Assembly (NCBI RefSeq): GCF_016859285.1
Contig: NC_053415.1
Span: 16,101,001 to 16,165,000, forward strand
Direction of reading: 5' to 3'
DNA: 64,000 bases
DNA from: Xiphias gladius
Taxonomy: Eukaryota > Chordata > Actinopteri > Istiophoriformes > Xiphiidae
The notes beneath the pieces are model-generated. The model saw only the letters and a program-made list of their open reading frames with translations, did not search any database and was not told the DNA's origin. How positions within the stretch are numbered: position 1 is the stretch's first letter; every line of letters starts with the position of its first letter. This document shows positions 37,642 to 52,100 of this stretch, in pieces. The translations under genes were made by a program, and so were the position numbers.

Positions 37642-38154
37642 AGTGGTGGAAGGAGTACTGAGATTTTTGAAGCAACAATACCACATTGTAAAAATACTCA
37701 TTACACATTACATGCCCTGCATTAAACATCTTTTCAAGTAAAAGTACAGACGTATTATCAGTAGAATGTTTACAAAGTATCAAAAGTAAAAGTATAAATA
37801 ATGCAGAACGACTGCTGAGTTGTTCTTGTAATATATATTATTGGATCGTTGATGTTTTAATGTGTGAGCAGCACTTTAATATTGTAGATGGTCAAGGTGG
37901 AGCTCATTAGAACTATTTTACATTTGCTGGGCCTTTTAACTATGCATCATATTTTATAAGATAATCATATATTTTCCATGTAAAATATCATTCTGCAAAG
38001 TATAGCGGTCAGATAACTTTAGCACAGTAAAAAGTACAGTATTTCCCTCTGAAATGTGGTGAAGTATTATGTTACTTAAAATGGAAATACATACAAGTAC
38101 CTAAAACTACACTTCAGTCCTTATGTTAATGTACTTAGTTGCTCTCCACCACTG
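37642..38154. mobile_element. hAT-type MITE common in percomorphs
   Basis: The ends AGTGGTGGAAGGAGTACTGA and, at the right, GTACTTAGTTGCTCTCCACC followed by ACTG form the inverted termini of a very abundant percomorph repeat. The interior (AAGTAAAAGTACAGACGTAT, ATTTCCCTCTGAAATGTGGT) also matches. No transposase is encoded and no clear 8-bp target duplication was seen. Confidence 0.8.
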
Positions 38155-41100
38155 GATAAAAGCAGGAGGAAAGGCAAAATAGGAAACTGGAGAAAACATC
38201 TAATAATGGAGGATGATGGTTTTCATTGTTAGTCATATGCACCTATATATTATAATCACACAGTGCTCATTCTGAAATTCATGCTTTAAAAAACCCAAAC
38301 CATGAATAAATAAATATTTCATTTATTCTACTTTTTTCCCCCAGTCTTATCTTTTCATGTAAACATTACCCGTCAATTATCTGCATTATGAAAGAAAAGC
38401 AAAGACACTGCCTCAACTGTTCAAATAGCGGAGGAGGTATTTCAATGTAATGCATTTATGAAAACCCACAAAGCCAGACAAGTGTCATTTCATTGACACC
38501 CACAACCTTAATTACATATAGAATATCATTGTGGCCCTGTTATAGAGGAAAAAAATGACTTGTATAATCAGAACCACCTGTATTTGTAATAAACACTCAA
38601 TTCTCCTTAACTGACCCTCTTAAACAATAGTTTTAGAACAGAAGCCTAGGAAGTCAGAGGAATAAACAAGTCAGGAGAAAAAGGAAATACAGTGAATGAT
38701 CTCCCATCCCTCCTCAGATACACACAAACACACAGACACACACCAGCAACAGCTCCCATAGTGATAACAACAGCATGACTCAACCAGACCTTTGTTAACC
38801 ATATGGGTGATTAGCTTCTGCTGATTAAAAGGCGTCTAGGGCCCTTCAAAGGGCTCTCGACACCTCACAAAAGTTTGGGTTAAATTTGTCTGAGTCCACC
38901 AAAGGGCACATACAGGAAGGTGTTAAAAACCACACAATAAATCATCGGAGATACTTGTGATGCCATGCAATGAAAGGTGATAAGGGGGCTTGTTGCTGCC
39001 ATATTTAAAGTGTTATACAAGCCCAAATTTGCTTATATACCAAATGTGAAAACTTATTTTCTCTGTCAAATAATAATGCCTTATGTTTTTGACAAGAACA
39101 TCAAGCAGTGCTGACAAAAACGGTAACAAACTGTTAAAACACTTTTTTGCAGAGTAGGCCAGTGTTTAATTTATGCTATTGAAAGCTGCAGTATCTACAT
39201 ACTGAACATATTATAGAAGTAATATGCAGAAGTAAATGCTTAGAGTTCGTTCTCAAATCCATAAGGCACCAAGTCAACAAGTGGTTTTTCCGTTATGCTG
39301 AAGCCTGTATTATTTCACAAATCATTAAATTTAGTGGTATTTTGAACTATATGCTAAAGCAGGCTATTACAAAACTAAACTTAAGTCGTTAATCTTAGAG
39401 GTGCATTGCGTCATCATTTTTGGTACTCAACACTGAGTGGGAAATATTCTGATGTTGAGTTGAGTGTAAACTTGAGAACGTTGCCTCTATCTCTCATAAT
39501 CTGCCCCTTTCTTGGTTGCTTTTATTCGATCTCTATCTCTATTTTCATCCTTTATTAAAAACAAGATCACGCTGAACATATTCACACCGAGCCAGAGGGG
39601 GATCAAGCGTAAGATACTTTTCTGCCATTACCAGACACATAAAGCCTTCAGCAGAATAGTCCCATGCTGGCGGGGTGTTGAAATCCAGGATTTTATGGGT
39701 ATGAGGAGTCAGAGGGTAATGCAGAATTATTAGCCAAATTAGTTGTTTGCACACTAAGAGGATTACGCTTTAATCTTATCAAATGTCTCACACTTACCAC
39801 TTTGTGTTGCAACAGTTTCAAGGTGACAACTGAGCAGCTAGAGATGAAAATATTTCAGTCTAAATTTAAAGCACAGACATAATGATAAAACATCAGCTGC
39901 ACAGGCTGTGATAAGTTGTTCGTTCACTATTTTACTGGTAACGTACATCGTGTTTGAGCTAACTGCCTCAATATCAAACATGACTTACTCGTGTACAAAG
40001 CATTTTTCTAATCAATGCATCACTACAAGGTCACCAGAGATCCCACCACAAACAAAGCCTGGCTAACACAGGAGTGATACTCGTTTGTCACCTAAGTCAG
40101 GTGATTAATGCCGATCACGGCTTGATTAAGACATGTGTGGTGACAGTAAGAGCATCACAGCGGATTAATGGGTTTGGCCATCTGTTCTCTCACTGAGGTG
40201 ATCTTAATTAATGGTAAGAATATTCTTAATCTTGCCTTGGCAGTCAACATCACAATGAACACAATGATGGTCAGAAATCGGTCTAATGTCAGCCAGCCTT
40301 TGATATCATTCGAAGGCCAAGTGAAGATTGTGTTTTCTCAACCTCACACCAACAGGTAGGAAGGCAGGAAAAGCATTTGGTGACACTGGGAGTAGTAATC
40401 CTGGCATATGCCACTGGGAACAAATGTCTCAAAAGCCCACCTTTTGGATTAGGGCCACCTTGTCACCTACTGCTAGAAAATTGTCAGAAAATTCTTTATT
40501 TATTTACTTATTTTTTCATTGTTTCCCAGGTTCCCTTGGTACTCAGTTACAATACTTTGAGAGAAAGGTTTTTCTAAGAATTCTGTTTTTATATGTTTAT
40601 TGTTTTCTCTTTTGTACGTTTGCCAGTCTAATTTTGTCAGTCTCACTGTGGGGAGTTACTCTGCTACTCCTTTTAATATCGTCAAAATACATAGTTATTG
40701 CGTTCAACAGGTGAACTGTGAACGTTAGAGTTTTATTTAGGAGTTTGACTGGATTTATGATTTCATAAAACTATAAACACCACATGCCTGCAAAGTAATT
40801 GACAAATTACCAAAAACACAGAAACACACAGAGTAGAGCCTCAAAAATACAGTTGTGACAGGCAAGTTTAGTAACTACTGGGCACATTGTCACAAATAAT
40901 GGATGTGCTATAGTTTAAATATTAAAGATATTCATTAATCTGAGATTATTCAAGTTTGACTAATAATAATAATAATAAGTAATAATAAGTTTTTACATTT
41001 GCTTTTAAATATCTTGTGGATTCTGAAAATTATCATTGAAAAACCTTACTGCTACTAATAATGTCAGGATTCAGATGTAAAAGAACCAGATCTACAAATT

Positions 41101-44100
41101 TTGACTGAAACTATAGTAGCATGTTGTTCTTTGCTGTGTTTAACCACCTTTAAATATTCTCATACCTGGCTCTTTGCCCGGCTGCTAAATACCTAAATGG
41201 GTTCTTTTTATAACTATACAACCTTGGAGGGAGATAGACTTGCATTCATGAAACAGAATATGATTTTATTACATTTAGATAGGCACAGACTTTTTTGCTT
41301 AGGCTGGAAACTCATGCAGCCATTTCAGTACAGCCCCTTATCAGTTTCTTCATCTCACTTTAACCTGAGGTGCTCTAATAAACTGAGGGTATACATGTCA
41401 GTGCCCTGGCCGTGAGGGTCATGTTGGGGGTTTAATCTCGGCCATTTGGGCTGTCTGAAAGGCAGATAAAACGAGATTATCCTGTGTTTGGTACTGGCCC
41501 TTGGTGAGAGGAGAGGGTGGAAGTATGTGAGCAGCAGCTGTGGGGGTGCCAAATACTCAGACTGGCTAGTGGTCTCTGTTGCTTTTGGCACCTCCCACGG
41601 CATTACAGGCACAGATAACCCCCCAACCACAGCTCATCCTCACAGCTTTCCAAATGATTACAACAGGCCAAATGTTTAACATACTGTCTCTAATCACACT
41701 TAACATTCTGTCACAATATGCTCCTAAATAGCTTTTAGGGCCATATAAATCACATAGGTACTTGTAGGCTTGATGTTATTAGGTCTAATTGTCTTTTTTT
41801 CCTGTTTCTTTTTGCCTCAGCTTTGTTACTAATGCATTCAGATCATTTCAGGAGGAATGAAATCTCGTTTGCACAGCTACTGAATGTAGGACATGTGAGG
41901 GGCAACTTAAAAAGATATATTTGTAAAACAAAGATCAATTATGGAAATAAATGCATAACATAAGAAAATCATAAAATGCCTTACTATTTTATGATAAATT
42001 AATTAGTCTATTAGGGCCAAGCATGAATAATACAGGGTTTCTCTGTAATTAGATCTCAGTGGACTCCACATGTTTTAAACAAATCCAAAACATTAATATG
42101 GATGCCGTGTAAACATGTTTCTAGGATTTCTTCATGTTGGCCACAAAAGGCTGAGTCTATTAAGAAATTTGGAAAGACAGATTTTGTTGTTTAAATCTCC
42201 TAAAAGCCGAGGCAGATCAAAAGAGGCATTAGTATTCAGAGACAAATCATGTTTGGCTGAGGTTCCTCTACCCCCACTCAACTCCAACCATTCCCCACTG
42301 TGTAACTAATGCTGGCTGCCTGAGAACGATTGGAACAACAGTTGCTAGCTGCACTTCATTATGCATAAGCATTTTTGAATAAGCTTTGACCATATGTACA
42401 AACAGGTATAATACTGCTGCACACGAGAATATTTGTCATTATATTTTAAGCACGGAGTGAAAAATGCAAAATCCCGTCTCACCACCATTAACAAAATACC
42501 AGCCAAAGAATCATAATGACAAACAAAGCGGAAAAAGGTTTCAGAACAGAGGCTAGTCATTTCAAAATGGGGAGTCGACCCCAAAGGTTTGGATTAAAAC
42601 CAGGGATGAGAGTGCCATCTACAGGTGGAAACTTTGCAATGTTAACATCAGTTGACTTCCTGAAAGCATGTGCACTTTTCCACAAAACCGTTTTCACACT
42701 GATACAGATCTTTAACTCTCTCAATAATAAATGATAAATCAGTATTTGAAGCACCTCTTAAGGAAGCTTGTAGTTCTGAAAAAACGATCTAACAGGCTAA
42801 CTTGAGAGCAGAGACTAGCAACCTCAAAAAAGTCTGCCAGTCGATTGGATTCTACTTGAAATCAGCTCTCCTCCCCTCACAATGGAGTGTGGACTTGGTG
42901 CGTGCTTTATGCTTTCTGTTGCTAAAGGACCCACTATACTAATTATGATGACTACTCCACATTTCATGCTTCATATTGAATTTCACTGCCTTAAACTGCA
43001 TGGATGAGGGCCCCAAAAGATCAGCAGGCTCTCCAATTAACCTCCAGTGACTTTCTGTCTGTGAAGATTGCAGGCACATTTTGGGCTTGATATATCCCTA
43101 TCCACCTTTCAATTTGATTTTCATTTTCCACGTCACCTCTGAACTGGTCACTGTAGATACTGCACTCCTGAAAATGTCCTTGTTTGAGTGCGTCTGCAGC
43201 GAGGATGTATGCACTCGCAATCCATATCCCCATGGCCTATTGGCTGGTACTGTATCAGGTGAGGTAAATACAAATTTGCTTAGTAGTCCAGGCTGTGAAT
43301 AAATTTGATTCTCTCTAGGATGGTTATATTATTCAAAGCAGAGAAGATTCAGTATAGCCTCCTTGCTTGTGAGTGTGCAAATATAAAAATGTGTGTGCAT
43401 GAGTGTATTTATATGTGTCTCTGTCTGAGTGAGCGCATATGTATGTCAATGCTAATTTGTGCCTTTTCAAGGACCAGGTCCCTCTCCTCCTCCTCCTTGA
43501 ATATATTTCACATCTCCATATTGCCATCCGAGAATGTCGCCTCCTTGAAGCAATTTCCTCTCAGCCATTATCTGATGGGTAAGAACCGTTTCCCATTGGC
43601 AGGTGCAGTTGATACTCGGGCTGGGCAGGAGCTGGCTGTTAAACGTGGGACTGGCTCCTTACCAAGCTCCAGTCTGCTTGGTCCTGACAGCCCCCACGGG
43701 GCTGGCCACTGGGGGCGGACTGTTGGGCCAACTGGCCACCGAGGGGTGTAATCACTCCCTCTGACACATTTGGCACAAGTTATCCATTTGCTCACCGACA
43801 GAAAGGCCTGTGCGAATGCCTTGCTTAATCCTGTTAGACCAGGAGATGGCAACATTGAGGTGGGAGATACAAATTTGAAAAACTTCAACCCTGTAATGGT
43901 TAATATCATTTAAGGGGCTAAAGAAAGCAAGTAAAGACTAAAAAGTCATGATCATTTCTTAAAACCTTGTGAAATAATCCAATTCAGCATAATAGTAGAG
44001 TATTTCCACTTAATTGGCCTCTATCATACTGTATTAGGTATTATTTTGCTCACGAGGGAAAAAAAATGACAGAAGGTACAATATAATACAAAATGTGATA

Positions 44101-44400
44101 CGATACCACCAGAAAATATGGCTCAAAAATTATAGCAATAAGTAAACATGACCCTATATAAGCTTCGGAAATATAGCATATAACCTATAGCAGAGATATT
44201 ACGTTTAATTGCATTATATTGTATAGTGGGTGGACACACAAATTGTGTATGCCGTGTATTTAAGGTACATATTCATAAATAAGAGCTTGTTCCACTTCTG
44301 TCTAGAGACAAACTCCATTATTCTTCTGGCTTTTCTCATAAGAGTTTACAATTAGGAATGCAAAATAACAACAAAGGCACTAAAGAGGATGTCTATGGTG

Positions 44401-44402
<2 letters not shown>

Positions 44403-44476
<74 letters not shown>

Positions 44477-44484
44477 TTGTGTGC
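44403..44484. repeat. (GT)n microsatellite
   Basis: About 28 pure GT units are followed by interrupted GT repeats. Confidence 0.97.
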
Positions 44485-46415
44485 ATGCACGCACAAGTGC
44501 ACGAGTGGCGCAGAGAGACAGATTTATGTTGAGGGGCATCAGCTTAGAGGATGTTTTGTTTCCCTACTGTGTGCCGAGTGCAGAGGGGAGTTAAGGGATT
44601 CCAATCTGGTCGTCGAGTCCTGCGGTGCGAAGAATGCTTGGAGGGTGCTTGGTGATAGCGGACTCCATTACGGGGCTGAGTCTCAGGGTAGCCTGCCATT
44701 GTGCTGGCAAGCGAGGAGGTTAATCAGATCCCAGCTCCATTATGAATGCTTGCTATTTCTAAAGGGCTCTATGAATAGAATACTGTAAGCTCTCGTAAAA
44801 ATGAATCTGGGCTCTGCGCTTTTACAGAACAAGGCCTGATAAAGAATAGTGTTGGTGTAATTTTGAAGAGATTCACACCCTCCAGAGGAAAACTCAAATT
44901 AGTGTTTTATGGGGTCTAGTTATTAATTATCTGAGATTAAGAAATTCTCTTTCCAGCTCTGCAGCCATGTTTCCCATGTCTGCCTTGTTTGCTTTAAAGG
45001 GCAGATTAGCTTAATTGATTTTTTAAGTATTAAATTTATTTCATATTGTGAGTCAATTACATCAGCTTGCAGAAACTGGCGAATATGTTATCAGTCTCTC
45101 CTAATTAAAGCAGGACACAATGCTAAACATACTTTTTAGGCACTCCTTTGTTTTAGCCAAGGACTATATTTTTTTTCATGAGTTATCATGTGCATTTGTC
45201 GTTTTTTACATCTTGTAGTATTAATTTGATAGCTTTGTTAGTCTGTTGATAACCTAGTTGGTAGTAGGACCCTGACAGGGATTCATGTTCTGTACTTTGA
45301 ACCCTTCACACATACACACACACACACACGCACGCACACAGTGTGTGGCTGGTAGAGGTTTGGTAGGATCATTAGGCATGGTCTTGTTTGGTGTCAGGAT
45401 GCTGGAAAGCACAGTTTGGTTTTCTTGGGAGTTCTGTGACCAAACTCAACAAAACATCAGTGAAAGGAGGCACCTCCTTGATAACACCACTGACATGCCT
45501 GTACTCACACATTCGGCTGTAAATCTTTAGATTAGGATGTTGAATGGTTTGCTTGTATGGCGGCCCTGCAGATTTATGACAGTGTACCTGATATCTTGTA
45601 CGCTAAACATTTCAGGGTTCAAACCACTAATGATCACAATGGATGATGACAATGACAATATTCTATTGCTTTTACCATTTTAATAACTCGTTTTTGTCCA
45701 TCTTTTTCATGTCCATTCTTGTCTTTTTGTCATTTTCATTTATTTGGTGAATCCCTTTAAAATGCAATTTGAAAAGTGCACTATAAATAAAAGGGCATTA
45801 TGAAGGCTACAATGACATAATGTGCTTTTGGGATTGAAAATATTTACCATGAATCACAATCCTACTCACATTGCAGCATATTTGAGTAGAAAAGTGAATG
45901 AAGAGAACAATAAGACATGGCTTTGGGAATAATACAAACAGGAAATTCAACAGTCAGCCATCAAGCCCATATACACTAACTGTGATTTAGGGAGCAATAA
46001 AAGTACGCCGAATAAGACAGTTCACATTTCAAACAATTTGCTGAAAATCTAATTTCTTTGTGAAGGCACAAAGGCTAAAATTCAACTAATATTTGCAGAA
46101 CAACAGAGCACTTATATTTGAGGGAATGTGTTAACGGCTTAGACAGTCCTATTCTCAGAAAAAAGGTATTTAAGTACTGAAGTTCAAGTGAGATGGAAAA
46201 TCTAATTTCCATAACAGAACAAGGAAAACAGTCTGTCAGAAGGTGTTTTTTTTTTCTTTTTTCTTTTTTTTTTCTCTAGAATTGTCAGAGCAATCATGGT
46301 CGAGCCACAGCCAGGGCAGCAGACTAAGAGGAGTGGGGGTTGGTGGGGAGGAGGAGGGGGGTGGGGCACTCTATCCAAAAATATGTAGAAATGAACTTTA
46401 ACAATCTCATGCTTG

Positions 46416-46450
46416 CACACACACAAACACACACGCACACACGCACACGC

Positions 46451-46505
<55 letters not shown>
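46416..46505. repeat. (CA)n microsatellite
   Basis: CA repeats with ACGC interruptions lead into about 24 pure CA units. Confidence 0.96.
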
Positions 46506-46508
<3 letters not shown>

Positions 46509-49120
46509 GATACACATAGATGCAGGGATGCACAAACAGTGCTTAGTCTCAGAGGAGCAGACAGTGAGCACATTATGCAAACAGAAGCTTTGTGTGTATG
46601 GCGCTGAACGTGTCTGTGTGTTGGAGAGAGAAATTAGACTGATTAAAAATCAGGAAAAAATCACAAACTGTTAGATGGATCTCCTAGGGGCTAATTAGTA
46701 TGTTGAATTTTGAGCCAGAAAAACACTGTTAAACAAATCTGGAAATGTAGGTATATTCAGTTTTTGTTTTCTGAAATCTATTTTAAACGTTGGACATTTG
46801 ACATGTGAAATGCAAACCACTGTTGCACAAGAACAATTGAAATGTACCCTGCATCTCGACGCCATCACATTTTTTTTGCCATAGCATAGCTGAATGTGTA
46901 ACACAAGACTCCCTGTGCACCTTAGGGGTATGAGTTATAGGAGTTGCTCTAGTATTGAGTGAAGTAGAGGGTATGGACAACAAGCAGGGGTCAGTCAGTC
47001 TGCAAGAATTATATCAACTTTCATGGTGAAACCCCTGTAAGAGCGGAGCACATTTTTGTGCTTCAGTAGCAGGAAATGAACTATTGTTGGCTTTTCCATT
47101 GTGAGTTATGCAATAGAACGACTAAAAGAGCCTGCAGGAGCAAAATGAAATGACCCTACTCAAAAAACATAATAAATATTTAATTCCAGCTGAAGAATAG
47201 ACTATCGCAGGATGTTTTGTCCTTGACCATAAGCTGAGCCATGAAGATATTAGTTCAAGAGAGAAAACAATAATCAGCGCACAAGACAATTCTGTTCACC
47301 TTAAAAAAGGAAAATCTGAACAATTCCCTGCTCTTCAGTCTATCATTTATATACTTATTTTTTTATGCACCTGCTATCAGTACAGTCTGCCAGCCCATAT
47401 GAATATATTCAACAACACACAAAGGCAGCGAACAGAGGGAGACCGGTTTTATGTTTTGAGTACAGGCAGATTTCTGCTTCAATATTTAAACCGTCTTTCG
47501 ACAGTCTGCTTTCAGTATACTACTCTGTGACTTGTCAATTTCCTCCTTGTAGTCCTCAGGTTAACAGAACCATAGTAGGTGCTCAGGCGGTTGAATGGCC
47601 ATAATCATGACAATTAATTGCATAGACATGTAAAGTGCAGATAAAAAAGGCTATTGACTGCCATACATAATGCATTCAAATTCTGTTTCAATTATCCAGT
47701 GTTTTAGACTAGAAATGAAATTTACAATTGTTGTTTATTCTGGTTTCGCTGCAACCAATACTGTGTAGCATGCACGAAAGAGTAAAAGCATACCATATAT
47801 TTTAGAACACTAATACTTCTGTGGTGTTGTGGTGCAAGTCTCGGTTTGTATTTCTAGAGAAAATCTGATGTTTGAAGAGAGTGATTTCACCGGCTGCCTC
47901 AATCTTTGCTGGGAGCTGGTGTGTCTGGTTAAAGTTGTATGGCCAGCAGGGCACACACTGAGCTTCTGAAAGAGCCACGAGCAATCCAGCAGGTCAGCGA
48001 AGCACACCTGTGTCTAATTAACCTTTGTGTGTCTGCGTGGGTATGTGTGAGTTGGGGTGGAGAGAAGGCTCAGGACCGAACCGGGGGCACAAGGCGGTTA
48101 CTGCAAAATGATAAACTTGACCCCACAAGACGAACATTTAGTTAAAAACAACCGAGTCAAATGGGGAGGAGGAGCAATGATTTAAACATTAGTAGCTTGT
48201 ATACAGTAACCAGGAGCCATTACGTAGCATGAGCTTAATATCCCCTGACCTAATGCATTCATTTAGTAAGGAATACACCAATCACATGGCCCACTGTGAT
48301 GTTACAAGCAGTTTTATGGATTAGATGAAAAGAATAAAACTGCAGGTTACTCAAGAAAAAGGGGCTAAAAAAAAGATGAGATAGACACTGACAGGACGTG
48401 TACCACTACAAATCAAAAGGCTCACCCTGTGTGACCCGAATTTACCACCACACTTCTTCTCAGTAAATGCCATGTGCCACACATAAATCGAAACTGTCCC
48501 AAATGTACCCACAGTCTGGCACCCGGAAACCCAACAGAAGAACCAGTCTTAAAATATTAAAAAGCCACAGTAAAAAGAAAAAAAAAAAACCCAATCTAAC
48601 AGATATTAATCTGCGCTTGACTGGAAATAAAAGACACTGACAGTTAGACAGGACTACAGTATAAAAGTAAATTATTTCCCATGCCCTCTGGCTTGTACAC
48701 ACTGTCTCCTTCACAGATATTCACCCAGCCCAGACAGCCCCAGGTCTGCATGTCCTTAAGGCACAGCTCTGGTCTTCACAAATCACTACACAAGACCCAA
48801 AACAATGAGCCAACCAATGCTTCATATTTACAAGACATTAACATGACATACTTCCACATATAACCCACAACTGAGCTCTAGACCTGTTCAGCTTTCTTAC
48901 AGATTTTAAATTGTTGCTATATGTTTCTCACAGCCTCTCAACAAATAGCTATTATTAGTGTTAAAGAAACAGGCAGACACAGTTGTTGGTTCTGGCCTTT
49001 TCAAGGAATTTATTAATAATTACAAAAATATGTAATGTGAATGTTGAATATTTTATGAAAATGTGTTTTTTGGTTGCATAATTTGGGTGAACTAACCCTT
49101 TAAAGTGCCGCGTGCATGCG

Positions 49121-49127
49121 CGCACAC

Positions 49128-49184
<57 letters not shown>
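49121..49184. repeat. (CA)n microsatellite
   Basis: A CA run of about 30 units follows CGCGTGCATGCGCG-like alternating purine-pyrimidine sequence. It adjoins the words GTGAACTAACCCTTTAAAG, typical of an interspersed-repeat end. Confidence 0.96.
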
Positions 49185-49188
<4 letters not shown>

Positions 49189-52100
49189 CCTTTCATTTTA
49201 TGTTTAGCTTGGCGAAGTATATTTGCTCAAATTCTCAAAGCAAATTTCTCCACTGTTTTATCCTACCTGTACACTCTGAGAACTGTCACAGCCTGTCACC
49301 GCAAAAATCAAGAAGAGAACTCTCTTGTCAGCTGAAATCACTTTCTCTGATGCTCCCTCATGTTCAGCGTCTCTTTCTTGGATGCATGTTTCCATACAAA
49401 ACTGCTGTGCACAGCTAGATACCATGGAATCTGTGTGGTTTTCTTAGGCTATGTGGATACATTGTCAGAAGCGATGTGCTTAATCAAAGTGACAATTCAG
49501 ACATACAAAAATACCCCAGGATTTTGTGGATAAGTGGGCTAATCATCTTCAAGACTAGTTGGTGCAAATGTTAACAAAGTACTCGAACCAGGCTGGAGAA
49601 ACAGTTGTATAAATTCATATCTGTGTGCCCTCCAATGTTTCCCCTCGTAGCTTTTTTGAAGAGTGCGCAAATCTTCTCAACACCACAAGACATTTCAAAT
49701 AAATTCTTCATTGGCCTGTCAAAATGCCTCTCCTCTCCCTTCAACACCAGCAAGAGACTACCGTGATCTACTATGAAATGGCCTCATTGTGCAGGGCATC
49801 AAGGATTCTACAGCTCCATCTCCGGGTGTGCTCTGAACTGTGAATTTCAGATTCAGACAGCCCAAGGCCTAAGGCCATGAGCCGCTAGCACTGCTAAAGC
49901 ACTCTGTTTCTTCACACATCTGAAATTGGCTGACATGTTTAAGTTTGCCGTACCTTTGCTCAATCTTTGTGGGGTTGCTCAGTGGATACCATGCAACACC
50001 AAGTGACTCAAGACCTACATGTGTCAGGGCAATGATTTTCCCCCCTTCTCTAATTTTAGTCTGCATTTCCAGAACTGCCATGTACACACATTTTGATGAG
50101 ATTTATGGTTTATACAGAAAGGCTGTTAGACATGTCAGCATGTAACATGGTAATCTGAGAGAGGATATTTGACAGACAGTTTTCCATTCAGTTTCAGTAT
50201 CCCATGGTGCTGTAATCCCTTAATATTTTACCAATAACTATTAAGGATTTAATGTCACTCGTACTCTGTCGGTGTTTGACTCGATTCTCTCTCAGTTTTC
50301 CTGAACCCCGGACACAGCTGAGACTGACTGAGCTCATAAAATCTTTAAAGTTTCCTCTCACGGGTCACCAAATCAGCCGTGCAGAGACAGAATGTTCGGA
50401 GGCTGTTTAACAGGAGGTCAAGGTGACCAATTCATTCTGAGTCAGTATATTCATGTCAAGTTAACCTCTGTCGTCTTGCTTTTATGGAATATGAGAATAA
50501 GACACAAAGTAATATTCTACTGTCACATGGCTAATAAAAAAAGACATAATCTTAAAATCTTGTCTGAAATTAAGGGTTTTTAAATTCACTTCATTGCTTT
50601 TGTATTGGAAATAAGGAGAGTTCGTATTCAAGATCAGACTAAAGTCAGTCAAAGTGTGAGAAAAATGTAGATCACACCAGCTGAGAGATGAAAAATAAGA
50701 ACTCCACATTTTAAGTCTCCTCAAAAATCCTCCAGTTAATTTTTCATGGCTGTACCTTTTAAGAGACATGTCAGTTTGATTTAATGTTCGGCTGACAGTT
50801 ATTGGTTTTTGGTGTTTACCTCTTATCACTTCAGAAAACTGGGGAGGCCAATTTATACTTTGGATGCACATAACCTGGCATCAAAAATTAAGATCTTGAC
50901 GCCCTGGAAACATTATAAAAGCTTTCTATAATGCCGCTCTGTGTGTAATTGGTTATGCTCTTTTTGTGCGTGTGTTAAGAGGAAGGAAGGCGCTTTAAAA
51001 TTTATCAGTATTTTCCCCATGCTGTGTTTAGACTGACATACCGCCATACAGCATAGAGCCTTTTTCAAATGACCCTGCTTTTCTCCCTACAGCCTCAACT
51101 GCAGTTTCACCCATTCGCTAGACAGTTTGCATCTGAAAGTGCAGCCTGCATATTGTTTTCAAACTCCTACTACTGATGCATAGAGTTTGTTTTTGTCAAG
51201 TTAGAATTTTACATATTAAACAATCAAGCTGCAATAAGTGTTCATTGACATAAATGCTGGCGCATTTGATGAGGAAAATCTTTAAAAGGAGGCTTTACAG
51301 TGAAGAAATTGTCTCAAGTGGTTCAAAGGATTTGAAGTGGATGAAGAGAGGATTGATGTTTGCGCTGCATGAGTAGAACTGGCCGAGGGTCTAATCAGAG
51401 ACCAACAACGCACCCCTCCACCGCTCCCCTCCCTCCAAACAGCCATAGGATTTTCTCTCACTATTCAGGGGCTGATAGATGAGCCTCTCTTTGTATTTCA
51501 GCCATGTACTTTCTTAAATCTGAAAAGCCAATTCATCTTGGGCAAACACATGAGGTGGAGGGAGTAAAATAAAAACTTCAAAATGAATTTTTTCACTCCT
51601 TGCCGGTGCTCAAGTGTCATTCGCAAATTCTCTCAGCACTTTGTCTCTCCTTCATTAATTGTCTTGGTGCTTCACCCATGTCATATGCCTTGACTGCAAC
51701 CAAAACTGAAAAATTGTAACTTGGCTATTCCCCCCGTCTTGTTCTCTGTGTTGATAAGTTCACAATAGGTAAGGAACAGTCTGTGCAGACTTTTTCATTG
51801 AGGTAAGATATAACACAAAAAAGGGAAAATGTGTTTCTATTTCCTGATGGACTGAATTAATCTTTGCTTTTCAGGTACAGTGCTTTTCAGACATTCAGGC
51901 AAAGTAGTTTATCTATGCTTGCTGTCAAATAGAATTCGAGCATTTAGTGAGCCAGACAAATAACCAGAGCAATAAATCATCCCCCTTTGTGTACAAGGGC
52001 ATCAGAGAGGCTGCTGTGTGGACAGGCTGTTTGAAGTTTAGGCACTTTCATTACACACATGTCAACAACATGTACAAAGTTTAATGGTCCTGTAGTGAAC

